A stretch of DNA of 64,000 nucleotides, from NCBI RefSeq assembly GCF_041052385.1, contig NZ_CP163439.1, positions 9,599,001-9,663,000 on the forward strand. Direction: 5' to 3'. Below, one piece after another: positions 61,686 through 64,000 of the stretch (positions are counted from its first letter, which is position 1; each line of letters opens with the position of its first letter). The stretch comes from Streptomyces sp. R28 (GTDB lineage Bacteria > Actinomycetota > Actinomycetes > Streptomycetales > Streptomycetaceae). The notes below the pieces were generated by a model. It did no database searches, had not been told where the DNA came from, and saw only the letters and a list, made by a program, of their open reading frames with translations. A program made the translations under genes and the position numbers.

Positions 61686-63521
61686 TCAGTCGAGTGGGAC
61701 CTCGGCGCGCCAGTCCAGGTCCTCGCTCCACTCGGGCTGTTCGGACTTGCGCAGCAGGAACCCGCCCAGCGCGAGCACGTCGATGTCGGTGCGCATGAAG
61801 CAGGTGTACGCCTCGTGGGGCGTGTTCACGATCGGTTCGCCGCGCACGTTGAACGACGTGTTCACCACGACGCTGCTGCCCGTCTCCCGCTCGACGGCCG
61901 TCAGCAGCCGGTGATAGCCGGGGTTGTCCCGGGGCCCCACGGTCTGTACCCGCGCCGAGTGGTCCACGTGCGTGACGGCCGGGATCACCGAACGGACCAC
62001 CTTCAGCAGGTCGATGCCGGTCAGACCGGGGTCCGCCTCGGCGGCCAGCCGCGCAGCCTGCGCGACCGGCGCGACGACGAGCATGTACGGGCTCTCCTGC
62101 GGCAGATCGAAGAAGTCCTTGGCGTCCTCGGCTCGCACGGACGGCGCGAACGGCCGGAACGACTCCCGGAACTTGATCTTCAGGTTCATCACCGACTGGG
62201 TCCGAGGGTCGCGCGCGTCGCCCAGGATCGACCGCGCCCCGAGCGCCCGCGGACCGAACTCCATCCGGCCCTGGAACCAGCCCACGACCATCCCGGCAGC
62301 GATCGACCGGGCGACCTCGGCGGTCAGTTCCTCCTCGCCCAGACGGTGGTGGGGGATGCCGGCTGAGGTCAGATAGGCGGCGATCGTGTCGTCGTCGTAG
62401 CGGGGCCCGAGCAGAGCCCCGGACATCGCGTCGCGGCCGCCCGCCACATGGGGCCGCCCCGCGCCCCGGTCCACCGCGACCGCGAGCGCCGCGCCGAGCG
62501 CCCCGCCGGCGTCACCGGCCGCGGGCTGTACCCACACCTCGTCGAAGAGTGAGCCGGCGACGATCTTCCCGTTCGCCACGCAGTTCAGCGCCACGCCGCC
62601 GGCCATGCACAGCCGCGACTCGCCGGTCAACTCTCGCGCCGTCCGCGCGAGCCTGAGCATGACCTCCTCTGTGACCTGCTGCACCGAGGCGGCCAGGTCG
62701 AACTCCCGACGCGTCAGCTCGCCCTCGGGTTCGCGGCGCGGACCGCCGAACAGCTTCTCGAACCCGCGGCCGGTCATCACCTGGCCGCTCAGGAACTCGA
62801 AGTAGCGCATGTTCAGCCGGAACGACCCGTCCGGCTTGACATCGATGAGCCGCTCACGGATCAGATCGGCGTACCGGGGCTCGCCGTAGGGCGCGAGGCC
62901 CATCAGCTTGTACTCCCCGGAGTCCACCTTGAACCCGCAGAAGTACGTGAAGGCCGAGTACAGCAGGCCGAGCGAGTGCGGGAAGCGGATCTCCGCCAGC
63001 GGCTCCAGGCGGGTGCCGCGCCCGTGCCACACCGATGTGGTCGCCCACTCGCCGACGCCGTCGATGCACAGCACGGCGGCCGACTCGTAGGGGCCGGCGA
63101 GGAACGCCGACGCGGCGTGCGACTCGTGGTGGCGCCGGCACTCGACGGGCGGCACCGGGCCCCGGTCCAGTGCCCGCAGCTCGTGGCGGACCACGTCGTC
63201 GGCCCGCCGCTTCGACGACCACCAGCCGGGCAGCGTGTCGCGGAACGAGGCGAGGCCGTACGGGACCGCTCCGAGGTAGGTCGCGAGGACGCGGCGGAAC
63301 TTGAGCGCCGGGTCCTCGTAGTAGGCGACCGCCGACACGTCGGCCAGGGTGACGCCGGCCTCGTCGAGGCAGTAGGCGACCGCGTTGGCCGGGAAGCCGG
63401 GGTCGTGGCGGCGGCGGGTGAAGCGCTCTTCCTGCGCGGCCGCCACGGGCCGCCCGTCGGACACCAGCGCGGCGGCGCTGTCGTGGTAGTAGGCGGAGAT
63501 ACCGAGAACCAGATCAGACAT
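61686..63521 (-). CDS. O-carbamoyltransferase (NodU/CmcH family)
   Basis: 611 residues. The N-terminal Kae1-like domain shows LGISAYYHDSAAAL, AAQEERFTRRRHD, HHESHAASAF and CIDGVGEWATTSVW. The C-terminal YrdC-like domain has GWFQGRMEFGPRALGARSIL and FNVRGEPIVNTPHEA. The enzyme uses carbamoyl phosphate and ATP, through carbamoyl-adenylate, to carbamoylate a hydroxyl group. The likely acceptor is a serine or hydroxylated residue of the peptide. The start overlaps the stop of the diiron enzyme gene by eight bases. Confidence 0.95.
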   Translation of the reverse strand: MSDLVLGISAYYHDSAAALVSDGRPVAAAQEERFTRRRHDPGFPANAVAYCLDEAGVTLADVSAVAYYEDPALKFRRVLATYLGAVPYGLASFRDTLPGWWSSKRRADDVVRHELRALDRGPVPPVECRRHHESHAASAFLAGPYESAAVLCIDGVGEWATTSVWHGRGTRLEPLAEIRFPHSLGLLYSAFTYFCGFKVDSGEYKLMGLAPYGEPRYADLIRERLIDVKPDGSFRLNMRYFEFLSGQVMTGRGFEKLFGGPRREPEGELTRREFDLAASVQQVTEEVMLRLARTARELTGESRLCMAGGVALNCVANGKIVAGSLFDEVWVQPAAGDAGGALGAALAVAVDRGAGRPHVAGGRDAMSGALLGPRYDDDTIAAYLTSAGIPHHRLGEEELTAEVARSIAAGMVVGWFQGRMEFGPRALGARSILGDARDPRTQSVMNLKIKFRESFRPFAPSVRAEDAKDFFDLPQESPYMLVVAPVAQAARLAAEADPGLTGIDLLKVVRSVIPAVTHVDHSARVQTVGPRDNPGYHRLLTAVERETGSSVVVNTSFNVRGEPIVNTPHEAYTCFMRTDIDVLALGGFLLRKSEQPEWSEDLDWRAEVPLD

Positions 63522-64000
63522 GGGCGGAGGCCTCCACTCGGGCGCGCCGAGCCGCGTTGCGGGCCCGGAATCCGGAGGGCGGGTTCAGCGAGCGGTAACC
63601 GGTCCGGATCCGGTCCCACGCGTCGGCGCGAGCGGCCGGCGGCAGCTGCGTCAGATAGCCGTCGACGGCGTCCGCCGCCCACGCGGAGTGCCCGGTCGCG
63701 ACGTTGTCGATGGTGTTGTGGACGTCCACGAACATGGTGCTGAAACCGTGGTGTGCGAGCGCCTGCCGGGCGCGGCGGTAGCTGCCGCCGACCCCGGACA
63801 GTTCCATGGCCAGGTTCAGGCCGAGGATCTCCGGCTCGAACGTGCGCGGGAAGCGGCCGATCGCCAGCCAGTACACCGGCAGTTCGAACGACCGGTCCCG
63901 GAAGGCGGGCCAGGCGGCGAACTCGGGCGAGCGGGTCGGCGGCAGGTCGACGCCCATTTCCCGCAAGACCGCGCGGTAGATCAGCGGGTGGTTCAACTCC
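63514..64000 (-). CDS. Haem-oxygenase-like diiron oxidase, C-terminal part
   Basis: The gene runs off the right edge; about 161 codons are visible. Recognisable parts are FEPEILGLNLAMELSGVGG (metal-binding Glu region) and MFVDVHNTIDNVATGHSAWA (metal-binding His region), the pattern of iron-containing redox enzymes with the haem-oxygenase-like fold (UndA, SznF and BesC relatives). Those enzymes carry out N-oxygenation, oxidative C-C cleavage or desaturation of small amines and acids. It is co-transcribed with the carbamoyltransferase gene. The TTG at 63996 is internal, not a real start. Confidence 0.85.
   Translation of the reverse strand, partial: ELNHPLIYRAVLREMGVDLPPTRSPEFAAWPAFRDRSFELPVYWLAIGRFPRTFEPEILGLNLAMELSGVGGSYRRARQALAHHGFSTMFVDVHNTIDNVATGHSAWAADAVDGYLTQLPPAARADAWDRIRTGYRSLNPPSGFRARNAARRARVEASAHV

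Noticed and set aside
31326..64000. Cluster considered as a pyrrolobenzodiazepine producer
   Set aside because: No anthranilate pathway or terminal reductase domain is visible; the release domain is a thioesterase and additional modules are present.

Overview
The window is very GC-rich, with long antisense shadow frames, Tat signals, an MbtH protein, StrR-type and LuxR-type regulators and a monomeric isocitrate dehydrogenase. Together these point to a Streptomyces or close relative. No rRNA, tRNA or CRISPR array was seen.

Bases 1-31,000 are ordinary accessory and housekeeping chromosome. In order: a sulfur-related group (DszC-like flavoprotein, Rrf2 regulator, a short leader peptide and a CPRC glutathione-transferase-like reductase); a methyltransferase; a frameshifted Tat-exported berberine-bridge oxidoreductase; an astacin-like protease; and a large LuxR-type ATPase regulator. 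A protease signalling module follows (10-13 kb): a TPR-CHAT (caspase-like) protein divergent from a subtilase, then a frameshifted sigma factor and a translationally coupled small protein. Then come N-formylglutamate amidohydrolase, a YcaQ-type glycosylase, isocitrate dehydrogenase, an M1 peptidase, an MscS channel, an FGGY kinase relic, enoyl-CoA hydratase, a flippase-like membrane protein, an ABC exporter behind a MerR-type promoter, and a Tat-exported GH2 beta-galactosidase with a LamG insert. A decayed ISAs1-type transposase (30.06-30.82 kb) marks the edge of the next region.

From 31,326 to the end of the window lies most of a nonribosomal peptide gene cluster that continues past base 64,000. 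It opens with a five-gene unit. The first three genes look like the first three enzymes of the 4-alkyl-L-proline pathway known from lincomycin, hormaomycin and pyrrolobenzodiazepines: tyrosine 3-hydroxylase (LmbB2 type), L-DOPA 2,3-dioxygenase (LmbB1 type) and the gamma-glutamyltransferase-like C-C hydrolase (LmbA type). A PaiB-like flavoprotein and a probable Fe(II)/2-oxoglutarate oxygenase follow. Three NRPS proteins are present: A-T-C-A-T, C-A(degenerate)-T-TE, and TubC-dock-C-A-T. The last has a proline-like A-domain pocket, which fits an alkylproline substrate.

Accessory genes include MbtH, a type II thioesterase, an StrR-like activator, a LuxR regulator and an antiporter. There is also a leucyl/phenylalanyl-tRNA-protein transferase homologue, a membrane desaturase, an ATP-grasp ligase, a DUF5989-like peptide with an O-carbamoyltransferase, and a haem-oxygenase-like diiron enzyme. 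A secreted S15 peptidase homologue that has lost its catalytic serine lies beside the NRPS genes. I know of no described product that combines these parts. My reading is a carbamoylated small peptide containing a tyrosine-derived alkylproline, possibly carrying an aminoacyl-tRNA-derived residue; this is inference.
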